From assembly GCA_023375675.1 (NCBI GenBank), contig JALQBC010000003.1:434001-498000 (forward strand): a stretch of DNA of 64,000 nt, written 5' to 3'. Positions 33,452 to 44,351 of the stretch are shown here, piece by piece; the first letter of the stretch is position 1, and each line of letters begins with the position of its first letter. The notes beneath the pieces are model-generated. The model did no database searches, had not been told where the DNA came from, and saw only the letters and a program-made list of their open reading frames with translations. A program made the translations under genes and the position numbers. The stretch is from Cytospora piceicola. Its lineage: Eukaryota; Ascomycota; Sordariomycetes; Diaporthales; Cytosporaceae.

Positions 33452-35283
33452 ATGGATGTCGACCGCACGAGCTTCTGGCCAAAGCTGCCCTCTATTCTCA
33501 AGGCCATCAGTGAAGCGAAATACGTTTCTGTCGACCTCGAGATGTCTGGCATCATTATGAACACTTTAGGGTCGAAACCAAACCCAACTCTGCAGCAGAT
33601 CTACCAAGATGCCAGGGCGGCAGCCGAGACATTTGCCATCCTGCAGTTTGGCTTGACTTGCATTTACTGGGACCCTGAGAGAGAAGTATACGTGACAAAG
33701 TCATTCAACCTACCTGTGCATCCTGGATTCGTCGTCGGGGGAGAGAATGCCTCGAAGCAGCTTGCTCGTACTGTTGACAGACGCGTCGGATTCTCGTCGA
33801 AGACAATTGCTTTTCTTCAAGAGAATGGCTTCGGCTTTGCTGATGTTTTCAACAAGGGCGTTCCCTACCTATCTTCAGCTGAAGCTGAACAGAAAGACAT
33901 CATTGATTTCGCCAAGAACAAGGAAAAGGACGAAGAGCACATTGACGTTGGCCAACTTCCCCCACAAACAAGAGATTTCTATAGCAATGTTCAGGCAAAA
34001 CTCAGAGCGTGGTCGAACAGTTGGATATACGAAGCTGAGATCAAGCCCCTGAGAATCGAGAATCCACATGGCGGGCGACTGAACAACCTGCAGAAGCGAC
34101 TCATCTACCAACTCGTAGAGGTGGATTTCAAGGACTGTCGAGCCTACAGTAGAGCAGGGAGTGCGTACATGGAGGTTGTGGAATCGGAGGCCAACGAACA
34201 GCCGGCTTCTGGGCGTATCAAGGCCATGCGTAATCAGGCGGTTGTCAAACAGACTGGAATTCGTTTTCTATGGGACGCCATCTGTGGACGGCTGTTCGCC
34301 CACAAGATTGATCCTGACCTGATAGTCGGCGAGGATCCAGCCAGGATCATCCAGCTGAAGACGGATCTTAAAGAGTATGAACGCCAACTGCGAAACCAGA
34401 GCCCTGTCTTTGTCGGTCACAACATTCTCTGGGACCTCTGTTTCCTCCACGGCACATTCGTTGGCCCTTTACCTGAGAGGGTAGAGGACTTCCAGGCAAT
34501 TGTGAGAGACCGACTGCCACGAGTTGTCGATACAAAGTACTTGTTTACAAGAGGAGGACATGAGATGCTGCCTGATCAAAACCTGGCGGAGTGTTTTTTC
34601 GCCGTCAAGACTGAGAAGCTCCCGGCGGTGCGACCAGACCCTGTTTACAGCTACCTCACCCCTCGTCCTCACCAGGCAGGATATGACAGTACTAAGCCCT
34701 CCCAGCCTCCCCTAAGGTGCATAGCCAGTGGCATATACTAACCGCCGCATCCTCAGGTTACATGGCAGCGGTCGTTTTCATCAAGAAATCCTACCAGCTT
34801 TACCAAGCTAAACAGGGCCTCGGGTTCAACGACGCCGAAGATTCCACCGAGGCAATTGCACCATCTCGCGCCAGCCCTACCCTCATCAAGCCGCCACCAG
34901 CTCAGCGCTCACTTCGTTCCCCATCTCTGGCGGTTCAAGCGCCTCGGCGCGTCCCAGCGGTTCCGTCGGCGATCATGGCCCCTCGGTCCACCAGGTCAGG
35001 GAGCCTTCTAGATGACGACGATGACGATGAGTCCGCAGTAGGGCTAGCTAGCTACACAGCACTGAAGCCGGAGGTTTCGTCGGCTCATACGCCTGCCTCG
35101 TCTGCATTCGAACCTGAGCCGGAAGTTCCGTCGACTGATTCGACCGTCCCGTCTATGCAGGAGAGTAAACCGGTTGGACCGGCCAAGGTTCCCGCCTGGG
35201 CAGGCACCTTCTGGAAAAGGTATGGAAACAAGAGTCGTGTTGGGCCGTTTGGTCAGTTGTTCTACACTGGGGGAACCGGTTGA
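33452..35283 (+). CDS. PARN/Triman-type CAF1-family 3' exoribonuclease
   Basis: DEDD-superfamily RNase of 587 aa; exons 33452-34688 and 34757-35283. All visible catalytic positions are kept: D28 and E30 (VSVDLEMSGI), D328 (FVGHNILWDLCFLHG), and H407 and D412 (HQAGYDSYMAA). The HQAGYDS motif is created across the intron, which supports the splice. The order matches human PARN and fission yeast Triman, which trim poly(A) tails or small-RNA 3' ends. I see no R3H domain. The C-terminal 170 residues are Ser/Pro-rich with a DDDDDDES acidic patch. ATG 33452 (MDVDRTSFWPKL) is the conserved start; an upstream in-frame ATG at 33386 would add 22 non-conserved residues. mRNA or small-RNA trimming is inferred. 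Confidence 0.92.
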
Positions 35284-36437
35284 AAGCGTCAGTTGGGCCT
35301 TGTGCGTGAGTGTTCGCAGATGGGTGTCACAACGCAAGACGTTGCAAAGGCTTCGAGACCATGTTCGTCCAGCGTCGAGGCAATAAGCGTTCTTCTTGTA
35401 GAGTATGTAATTTGTTTACTTGGATATCATTATCTCCTGTCGAGGTTTGTATAAGGTATATTTCTGGGGAGGGGAGAGATATGGCTGGTGACTTGTATGT
35501 AATATTGCCACTAGCAAACCTCCAGCGCGAGGCGGAACATACCATCGTGAGCGTATGGCTGATTGAGACAGAAATTGAATCTCTATATACTCAAACCATC
35601 TTCTGACACTGCCCGTCCTCGGTCCAGGCTCGAATGTCAAGCGGCGTACAGAAGGGATACTATCCATACCTGGTCGCAGTCTCGGGTGTCAGGTGAGTAG
35701 CCATCTAGGATGGCGGTACCGCTGTACCTGGGTACCTAAACCACCTAGGCAGTCATATAGGATTGAGTAAACCCATACTACCAACAGGCAGTACCATGGC
35801 TTGCGTGGTGTAGGTAAAACTTCCCACACTTGCTAATTCGTTGTCGTCGATTCGAGCGCCTCGGTGCGAGATCGGTACTTGCCGGCGTTGTCGTCGCCCC
35901 CCCTTTTTTGCCTTTTTGTTCCTTTCTTTTCTTTGCCTCCCGAAGATTTTGAGCAACGGCTCGCTTTTTTTTAATTGTAACGAAACATAGTGGCCTTCCT
36001 TATACTCATCACCGTGATAGCTGTGTGATACGATGCCCTTTTTGCGGTTGGTCACAAACTTGCCATAACTTCGCCGTTAGAACGGGTAAGGTTGGTTTGA
36101 GATCCCCTTGCCTAGGGTTCGGTACTTGGTTGTAGCCTGTTGTCAACTTGGTTGTCAACACTGCTGCTTGTCTTCTCTCTGCGGCCTTCTTCGCATAAAG
36201 ATCCCCTTCCAGGTGCCAGCCTGTGACGGGTCACTTCGTCGTCAGGGCAATTATGAGTCTATACCTAGCTCACGTCCTTTCCTCGTACAGATTCAAAGCA
36301 TGTTGAAGCTCGTTTCGGCAGTTGAATGTGTGTGACACGTCCACAGTGGTATTTAGGTGTTTATACATACATTTTACATGTTTTCTTGCCACATCCAGCC
36401 ATCCATTTTCGCTATTATTCAGCGAGGCCCTCCAGAA
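35284..36437. other. Convergent intergenic region
   Basis: Between the PARN-like and mL46 3' ends. It contains a TACCTGGGTACCTAAACCACCTAGG cluster at about 35726-35750 and a C/T-rich stretch at about 35896-35945. No gene is recognised. Confidence 0.5.
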
Positions 36438-37681
36438 CTACCTCAGTGACATCGAGTTCTTTACACTCCTGAAGGTCAGGCCGTTGAGCTGCTTCTCAAG
36501 CTCCTCCCTCGTGAGCCACTTGAAGTCGGAGATGCCCCACTTGTTGTCGGTCAGGTCCACTTGACCAGCCATGATCCTCCCCTTCAGGTAGAACACGTCG
36601 GCTCCATAGGTCTTGATCTGCCTCTCACCCTCTTTCTCGCCGTCTTTATATACCGGCTCCCTGTGCTCGTAGGCGATAGGCACGCGCCCGACCATCCATG
36701 TGTTCATGTTGACACCCGCAGAGCCTGTCAGTGCCCGGGCAGCAGTCTAGAGCCAATTCGTTAGCACTCATCGCAACCAGTCATGCCTCTCCCCCCACAA
36801 GGCACAATCAACAGGGAGGTTAGATACACATACCTCATGCAAGCCCTCGTCCGGCCAGACCCTCGCCTGGGGGAACCTCCACAGGCCCCCCTTCTTCACG
36901 ACGAGGTACAGCGTGCGGTCCAGTGCGCGGTCCAGCCTCCTCAGGTCCCCGGACCGGTCGCCCTCCGTCTCCCTCGGCAGCGGCCTCTCGATCCGGATGC
37001 GGTCCTCAAACGTCAGCGCCTCGCCGTCCTCGGACACCCTGCTCTCGGCGTCCGTGTACAGCGCCTCGCGCACGCTGTCGGGCTCCGCGAGCTCGTCGCC
37101 CTTGCCCACGAGCAGCTCGTCGTCCCACGCCCACTTGCCCGAGCGCACCATCCTGCCGATCTCGCGCGCCATCGTGTGCCCGCGCTCGGACCACTTGATG
37201 GAGAAGTCGATGGTGGCGGGCTGGCCCGTCTTGAAGTAGAAGTGGCGGGCGAAGGGCGTCGCCAGCCTCTCGTTGAGGCGCTTCTGGTACAGGTAGAAGG
37301 CCTTCTCGAAGGCCGTCTGCTCCCGCGTCAGGAGCGGCGGCCGCGACAGGATCAGCCCCGCCTTGAGGCTGTACAGGGAGGCCGGGTGGTTCGTCGCGGG
37401 CTCCGGCACGAGCGCCGGGTCGGTCGGGGGCGCGGCGGGGTTCGTCTCGACGGGCATCGCTTGTGGGGAGGCCGAGTACGCCCGCCGTGCCGCGGGTATG
37501 GACCTCTGGGTGTGTGCGCATTGGATGCATATTTGGGGTGCTCCTGGAGGTTTGGGCGGGTTAGCTAGGAGCAAAAAGAATTGGGGAGCCTTGAGGTGGA
37601 TTGGCTGGAATAAAAGAAAAGGATGGACTTGCTCCTGAGGAGAGGCAATGCGGCCTGCGGCCTCCTACTTGAGGTTGACAT
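36438..37681 (-). CDS. MRPL17: Mitochondrial large ribosomal subunit protein mL46 (MRPL17/MRPL46)
   Basis: Nudix-fold mitoribosomal protein of 350 aa as modelled. Exons are 37681-37669 (13 nt, tentative), 37564-36834 and 36746-36438. The body is clear: SLKAGLILSRPPLLTREQTAFEKAFYLYQKRLNERL, then PFARHFYFKTGQPATIDFSIKW, TLYLVVKKGGLWRFPQARV, and DNKWGISDFKWLTREEL at the C-terminus. The N-terminus (QCAHTQRSIPAARRAYSA) looks like a mitochondrial targeting peptide. The second intron joins GLHE|TAARALTGSAGVNMN. No ATG exists in the open frame of exon 2, so an upstream exon is required. ATG 37681 with donor GTAGGA and acceptor TTTTGCTCCTAG fits in phase, but transcript data would be needed. High G/C third positions resemble the epoxide hydrolase gene. 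Confidence 0.9.
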
Positions 37682-38866
37682 GTCTTGAACTGGTGGTGTG
37701 TAAGACAGAAACCCTCCAAATCCAGCCCGTGGAGCTCCTTCACGACCCTTGACCTGCGAGGCGTTGATGGACCTCAACTTTTTTCGCGAACGTCGGAAAG
37801 TACGTACCTAATTAGGTAAGCGCTCTAGGTACCTAGGTACTGGGTAGCTGGAGGCAGAAGCACCTGGGCAGTAACCTTCTTCTCCCAGGCCGGCGAGAGA
37901 GAACTCCTTCCCTGATTGGACAGCTCCCACAAAGCGGGTCATTTCTCAGGACACATCAAAAATCTCTGTTGCTCCTCTCTTTCTTCCTCTTTTCTCTTCT
38001 TCTCTCTTCAGGCATGAATCCTTATCCCAAGACGAATACCCACCTCCACGGACGTCTTGTCATTTATAAATTGCCCAGAGTGATTACCAGAGAGTCCTTT
38101 TCGCTAACGGCGCCTGCATGATAAACCTCTCACCGGGTCCCGTTAGATAGTTGACTGTCACATTTCCATCGCAGTCCCATCGGTCGCTGAGCGCTGCAAA
38201 TCGAGTGCTGCTTACGAAGGGAGGCGGGCCTCCTTTGTGTCGTGAACTTCGCGGGTTCCCACTGCGGACCAAGTCACTTTTTGGCGCCTTACCAAATTCC
38301 CAACTTAAAGATAGCATTTTATTGCTTTCATGGGCTGACTTTTCAAAACTAAATGAATACAGCGCAGATGGAATATTGCATTTAATCATTTGTGCAAGCT
38401 TAGAGGTCATCCGAGAGCCACGCGAAACTGCATGCAATCCGCGTCAGTCAACGAGACCGTCTGCGCGAGCGAGTTCATCAAGAACGCATCAAGAAACTAT
38501 ATTTGATGAACTTGGCAGCACTTCCATTCCTTCCATAGAGCTACCTATTTACCAAAACCGCGAGCCTACATTCACATGCGCGCTTTCAAGACGCGACATC
38601 ATGCTTGTCCACGACCTCGCACAGCCTACAAAATGGCCGCCGAGTTACTAAAGGGAAAAAGACAAAAATTCGATAGAAACCTGTTCCTCCGACAACCACC
38701 CAAAAATGTGGCTGCGTCATCAAAGCGCCGGTCAAGAGCAACGCCATTCGTTCAGATTGTCCAGGGGTATCTTTCCAGAGTCCAGAGATCGCTCGAGTCC
38801 GTGAAACGCCGTTCATCTGCCCTCGCCGAGGCATGGTTATGCGTTTCTTCAAGTCGTAATCATCAG
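37682..38866. other. Intergenic region with TACCTAGGTA motifs
   Basis: Upstream of mL46 and downstream of the RING-PHD gene. Clustered motifs GTACGTACCTAATTAGGTA and CTAGGTACCTAGGTAC lie at about 37800-37840. A long CT-rich tract lies at 37971-38014. No gene is convincing. Confidence 0.5.
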
Positions 38867-40909
38867 TCAAGTCTTCAGTTCTGCAATCGCACGAGCCACC
38901 TCTTTCGTGGCGATCTTCTCCCAATGTTGTTTTGCATCATCCCTGACAGTGGAAGGGTCCGTCACCTCTTCGTAAATTTTGTGGGAGACGGTGCGATTGA
39001 TGGTCGCGTACTGGTCGGATGAGAGTTTCCGTTTCGACTTCTCGATTTCCCAGTGTGGTTTCAGCGCGGCGCGCACGACCTGGCTGATGCTTTCTTTGAC
39101 TTCCAGTGGCAGCAGCGTTCTCGTCGGCGATGCATCCTGTGAGCGGGGCAACCGGGCTCCGCGTTGGCGCTTCGGGCGTGGTTGCCTCAACTCCGGTGAC
39201 CCATTCTGGGGCTTGTGGGACCGACTCTCCGAGTCGCTGGATTCTCCGTTGGAGCGTGTAGGTGAGTAATTTGCTGGCGGGTACATGGGCTCGATGTGCG
39301 AGCTCAAAGACAGAACTGGTGACCGTGAGGCCGACCTTAGGGTCCCATTATGAGGAGGGGGTGGCGGGGGCGGCGTCAGAGATAGTGCTCGCGGGCTGTT
39401 GACAACAGAAGGAGCTGGTGATGTGACGGGTGATGACGGATCGACCGATTGCGGAGCACCGAACAGAGTCCGGATTGTCTCGTCATCACTTGCAGGGCCG
39501 GTTTCGACCTCTTTCAAGAGCGACGAAAGGAATGATGGCTGCTCCTCAGTTACAGGTGGAGGAGAGTGGACACTCGGAGGCCCTCCATTGCTCTCGGCCT
39601 GATGGTTGCTGGCAGATGCAGAAGCCGGCCTCGATGGTCCAGCCTCGATTTGAATGTGGTTGCGCCTGGTTCGTGGACGCTTAAGCCGACGTTCGGGTTC
39701 TGGGGCGGGCTCTTGTGGCGATGATGTGGTGGAACGAGACTTCCTCTTGCGACTGCTTGGAGTCGCAGCTCGGGCTCTCTCCAAGGCGTGCCAGGCATGT
39801 CGTTCCTCGCGTGTCTCCTGAGGTGGAGTTGTTTGCTGGGGCTGAGAGGCAACCTGTTGGTCCACCACGCCTTGGATATTCCTAGCGAAAACGTCTCGAG
39901 CTCCCAGCCGGCTTGCTATGCTCAGGCGTTGCTGCCATCGTTGCCACTCGCGCCTCTCCATCTCACGAAGCTGCTGCGATCTCCTGTACTCCGCTAGATC
40001 ATCATCTGCGTCATTGGAGTCGACATCGATGCCCGAGGCACCGAGGATGTGGCCCGAGACTTGGCCCCAAGCCCCGAGCCAGTTGTCGGTCCGACCTCTG
40101 TTTCTTTCGGTGCGCATGCTACCGCGAGTGCGAGGGAAGAAACCGTTCCCATTCCGTCGGGTTCGCCGGGCAGGTGCCCGGGCAAAGGCGGGGAGGGATT
40201 CCTCCAAGGTCTGGCCGAGCTGGTCCGCACACTCCATACAGAACCAGGAGCCGTCGGGCATGTCCTCCAGACCGATGCAATGGGTATGGTACGGCGTATC
40301 GCACCCATCGCACAGTAGGAGGACATCTTCATTCTCTGCGGTGTTGCAGACCGGGCAAGGTCTGGCCGGCTCCTCCTCTTCCTCGGGGTTCTCGTCCAGC
40401 CACGCGAGCGGGTCGAATTCGGCGACTTGTTTCTTGTCCTCGACCTGGTAGGTGTTTAGAAGGGTTCCTGTACGAAATGCAAACGTTAGTTTATATGAGT
40501 TGCCAGTCCGGAATTGTGACGGGCTTGACTTACCTCCGACCTTGTCATATACTTCGACAAGGTGGAAGGCCTGGCGGCAGATGGGGCAACTGTTTGCCTT
40601 TCCGGACCAAGCCTTGAGGCATGAATCGTGCAGAATATGACCACAGATCTGGATGACAGCTATATTATGATCGTTATCGAGGGGGTCGCCATCGTTGCTG
40701 GTCAGATCTGCGGATTCAGTTGTGTCCTCTTTGGTGTTGCTGGATAGACTGAGTGATGCACCGGCCTCTAGCACGGGCAGGTCGGTAGCACTGACAGGGG
40801 CGTCAGAGATGCCTGCACCACCACTAATGCCGTCACCATTGTTCTGCAATTGCGCAGGAGGCACTGCACTGTCTAGATTTTCTAGACAAACGATGCACTG
40901 TTCTGCCAT
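38867..40909 (-). CDS. RING plus PHD finger protein (PHRF1-like)
   Basis: Probable nuclear E3/chromatin-reader protein of 658 aa; exons 40909-40534 and 40467-38867. It starts MAEQCIVCLENL with the first RING cysteines (C5, C8). After a 60-residue insert the RING closes with IQICGHILHDSCLKAW and SCPICRQAF. A PHD finger follows: RPCPVCNTAENEDVLLLCDGCDTPYHTHC, then WFCMEC. The middle and end are long disordered segments with a bipartite-looking basic region (RRLKRPRTRRN), Pro-rich tracts and an ALKPHWEIEKSKRKLS helical C-terminus typical of this fungal family. In PHRF1 a related C-terminal region binds the RNA polymerase II CTD; whether that holds here is inference. The 66-nt intron (40533-40468) is stop-free and a multiple of three. 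Confidence 0.9.
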   Translation of the reverse strand: MAEQCIVCLENLDSAVPPAQLQNNGDGISGGAGISDAPVSATDLPVLEAGASLSLSSNTKEDTTESADLTSNDGDPLDNDHNIAVIQICGHILHDSCLKAWSGKANSCPICRQAFHLVEVYDKVGGKSSPSQFRTGNSYKLTFAFRTGTLLNTYQVEDKKQVAEFDPLAWLDENPEEEEEPARPCPVCNTAENEDVLLLCDGCDTPYHTHCIGLEDMPDGSWFCMECADQLGQTLEESLPAFARAPARRTRRNGNGFFPRTRGSMRTERNRGRTDNWLGAWGQVSGHILGASGIDVDSNDADDDLAEYRRSQQLREMERREWQRWQQRLSIASRLGARDVFARNIQGVVDQQVASQPQQTTPPQETREERHAWHALERARAATPSSRKRKSRSTTSSPQEPAPEPERRLKRPRTRRNHIQIEAGPSRPASASASNHQAESNGGPPSVHSPPPVTEEQPSFLSSLLKEVETGPASDDETIRTLFGAPQSVDPSSPVTSPAPSVVNSPRALSLTPPPPPPPHNGTLRSASRSPVLSLSSHIEPMYPPANYSPTRSNGESSDSESRSHKPQNGSPELRQPRPKRQRGARLPRSQDASPTRTLLPLEVKESISQVVRAALKPHWEIEKSKRKLSSDQYATINRTVSHKIYEEVTDPSTVRDDAKQHWEKIATKEVARAIAELKT

Positions 40910-42597
40910 TACAGATTCCAAATTTGAATGGAAAAACGAATTTGAAGATGGTGATGAGCTGAATAAGGCATGAAAGCCGTCTTGTCAAAGATGGGAATTT
41001 GGAGGGGTGGTGGATGATGTGAGGGCGGGTTGCTTGCGGTGCTCTCAAGCGTGCAGTAGCAGGGCGTTCAAGGTTGGCTTGGGGGGGGGGCAGGGTGGTT
41101 CGCTGGGGGTGCTTGCTTTCAGTTCTGGGTAGCTTTTAGCGGGTCGATCGTTTTTCGAGGTGAGGTGAGGAAGAATGAGAGGCAAAATGCGGCTTTGGGG
41201 GGGTGAAAGTTGGAGAGAGTCGCGGAATTACCTAAGACGTCTTCTGGCGAATTAGAGCCGACACGACCTGGGACACCTGACGGATTTGATGGAAGGGAGA
41301 TCCTAAGAGCAGCCCAGTGGAGAGCCGGATGCTGGACTTTGCTCTCTCTCTCGCTCTCTCTCTCTTTCTCTCTCTCTCTGCCAGCCGCGAACAGGGCTTC
41401 CCGTTTGGAGAAGGTCGGCCTGGAGAGTCCGGACGAACACAAATGATGTGATCGAGTGATATAATATCTACTCGAGAAAAGAAATTGGTCTCCCTTCTAC
41501 ATGTACAGACAAAACCAAATCGTAAAAAAGCGGAATGACGAAACAACCACTCTTATGACTTGTTACATGTGGGGCCACTGATTGCGCATGGGACATCTGG
41601 AAACTCGGGACGCAGGCCTGGCTCGAGTGAATATTCCAACCATGAATACTTACTTACTTAAGTAGGTACCTGAGTGGCTCAAGGTTCAGTCTACAACGTG
41701 ACAACGCAGGTAATTACTGGCTCTGGAATAATATCCCAAATACGGAGCAATTAAGATGGAGATGATGTTTTTTCCTTTGGAGATCTTCAACCGGAGCTCT
41801 GCCACTAACTGCAGGTGTGTATTTTAGAATACGCCACACCTTGACGACCAGACTTATGCCACCGATTTCTAAGTGCCGCCTGCTGATGAAGCCCGGACCC
41901 GCATGACCGCACTTACTTGCTACCCTCCCAAGACACCCTAGTGTTCATCGCGAGGTGATTTTGGTACTTGGTGGGACGCAGCTGCGACCAGTAGGCTCCA
42001 ACGGGGCAAATGAGAGTCCGCAATACAGTCACAGCCCCCAGTATGAATCGCAGCGACTTACGCACAGATTTCAGTTATGGCCATGGCTGCAGTGATGACG
42101 TGCCCTGCCTCATATGCTCATCCTGCCAGGCACCGATGATTGCATATTAGTCGGTGAAACCAGGCAAGGCCAGGTGAGGCTGACATCGTGTGCGTGTGCC
42201 TCCACACTAGGCTGGAGAGAGGGTTCGGCCGGGGTGGCTGTTGTCACACGAATTCCCCTCCTTATACGGGAGAGTAGGCATCTGCGTGACGGGCCCTAAT
42301 ACAACCCGGCATAGTCACTTGCATGTTGAGCTCACTGGGACCGAATCTGCCAGCACATTGCTTTCAATGTTGCTGTTGGGGGTGGCCTGAATGTTGTTGT
42401 TCATGGAATCAATTCCGTTATCTGATTCCTTGCCTCGTCGAAATACATCGGAGACCATCCTCACAACAATGGGTCGATGTTCGTATGCCCTGCTGAAAGA
42501 GAAATCCTTTTGTTCCCTGACACCCGAAAATGTGATGAAAAGCAAGCAAAGCCGTAGAACACCTCCCGCACCACTCGACCTTCGTCCCTCAAGCCCC
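40910..42597. other. Intergenic region with simple repeats
   Basis: Upstream of the RING-PHD gene and downstream of eL43. It holds a G10 run at 41081-41090, the CT microsatellite at 41341-41379 and a palindromic TACTTACTTACTTAAGTAGGTACC stretch at 41648-41671. No gene is seen. Confidence 0.5.
41341..41379. repeat. CT/GA microsatellite
   Basis: An almost uninterrupted (CT)n tract with one G and a TTT interruption, 430 bp upstream of the RING-PHD start codon. Read in that gene's direction it is a GA tract, so it lies in its promoter or 5' UTR. Confidence 0.85.
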
Positions 42598-43579
42598 TTA
42601 AACCTCGGCAATCTCGCGAAGACGACGGAGCGTTGATCGCATGGCAACAGCGGCGGGTGTGGCAACGGTGTAGGCACCACCGCTATATTGAGAACGTTAG
42701 TCTCTAGCTCTTCTAGCTTCCAACTGGTTTCCCTGATTTGTATGGTAACTTACGCAACGGTGCGGTGGCAAGACTTGCAGTCCCAGATACCGACAGAGTG
42801 ACGCTTGACAGTGGTCTTTCCGCAGAAGGTGCACGTGTACTTGGCGTGCTGGGTGATTTCCATCTTCTTGACGGACTTTCGGAGCGAGGCACCGTATCTT
42901 TAGGCATGCATGTTAGTTCCTGTCTTGTATAGAACCGATATCCGTGGTTATGGTGTGCAGTCATAAGGGGTGTGCCCGACTTCGCGAACGAATCCATTTC
43001 ATTCAAGTGGAAAAGGTCGCGAGTAGAGACATCACCCTTATCGTCTTTGGAAGGTTGAATCCTCTAAATGCAGGTGTATTGCGCGATGGATGGGTAGATG
43101 ATTGTCATCGGGGGTGGGGAGTTTCGAATTCGTACCTTGTGCCGTACTTGCCGGTCACTGTGATATTGATCGTTAGCCTTCCAGCCTTATAATGGTTCTG
43201 CAGTAATATCCAGCGAGGCGTCCGAGCGAAGGTGATCGAGCATTGCAGCAGTGGGAGCGGTAGGGTGGCGGGCGTCTGTTTCTGGTCGTGGTGTGTTCCA
43301 GGTCTGTCGCATGTTGCGCCCACATCATTCAATTGTTATTTCTGGTGGAAGCCAGTAGGCGTTGATTTCCTGACATCATGGTGCGTTGATAGTTCGTCTC
43401 CAACCACTGTATGCTTCGTACTCGACCATCGCTCGTTCCGCTCGTGGGTTGGGTGATTCTGTCTCTGGGCATATCGCAAACGTACCTCCGACCTTCTTGG
43501 TTCGCTACATTAAAGAAATAACAGTTAGCACTTTCTCGTGTAGTATTTTTAACATCGATTTGGAACATACCTTGGCCAT
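42598..43579 (-). CDS. RPL43: 60S ribosomal protein eL43 (RPL43/L37a)
   Basis: Zinc-ribbon ribosomal protein of 92 aa, the exact family length. Five exons: 43579-43571, 43504-43486, 43157-43136, 42897-42754 and 42682-42598. Reading: [31 protein letters not shown], then the zinc ribbon CTFCGK and [19 protein letters not shown], ending RRLREIAEV. The first coding exon is only 9 nt (ATG GCC AAG), and exons 2 and 3 are 19 and 22 nt. High intron density at the 5' end is common in fungal ribosomal protein genes. It is divergent from the oxidoreductase gene at 44352. Confidence 0.97.
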
Positions 43580-44351
43580 TGTGTCTGAGTTGTGTGGTCG
43601 ACTTTACGTGGTGCGAAAAGTGGCTTGAGAGGACGAGGTTGAGTCGTCTTTTGCTGGTGTCGATGGATTTTGGCAGCAGTGGTCGGATTGTGGGCTCCAA
43701 AGTGAAAATTTCTGAATGCCTGAGGCAGGAGCGGCCCAAAGCCTGGATACTAGCGCTGGTCGCGGGTATGACGCAGCCGCAGGCCGCAGCCGGCAACCAG
43801 CTGGCAGCGCCGCAGTTGATTCAGGGTCCATCTGACATATCGACTCACTTTATGCTTGAGAAACTACTTCCAACGTTTCAAAGAAGCCAGCCTTTTCCTT
43901 TCTAACTCTTTACGACCGATGAGTTTTCTCATGGGCGGCTTTCCAACTCTTCAGGTGTCGCACAGGAATCAAATTCATTGTTGGTAGCGTCTAGTTCATG
44001 GTTGTGGACGCCAGCAGAATCGACACATTGACAGGGAGGGCGCTGTGAGCCGAGGTAATTCGGTACCCGTTGCTCCATACGCTCACATTTGAGATACCAG
44101 TCGAGGATGAAACCGGCATGCTGGCTCTCCCTTGAGGATACATAATCTTTCCACAACTATATATCTACTGAAGCTATATTCATTTTGCGTGGCGATTTCC
44201 CCTTGCTTTCTTCCACGACACGTCAATCATAGTGACCCGGATCATCCCTATCCAGTGACACGTCTTGAATCTCCTTGCGTTGCTTTTGCACCGTCGGTCT
44301 CTGTGTCTCCATACAATCAACTTACGATATCCTCGCGAAAACTGCTACAAG
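43580..44351. promoter_or_regulatory. 772-bp divergent upstream region (eL43 / oxidoreductase)
   Basis: Contains the promoters of eL43 (-) and the saccharopine-dehydrogenase-like gene (+). No specific element is identified with confidence. Confidence 0.5.

Noticed and set aside
38014..38120. Small ATG frame after a CT-rich tract ending in CAG (splice-acceptor-like)
   Set aside because: Only about 33 codons, with no family similarity or upstream exon.
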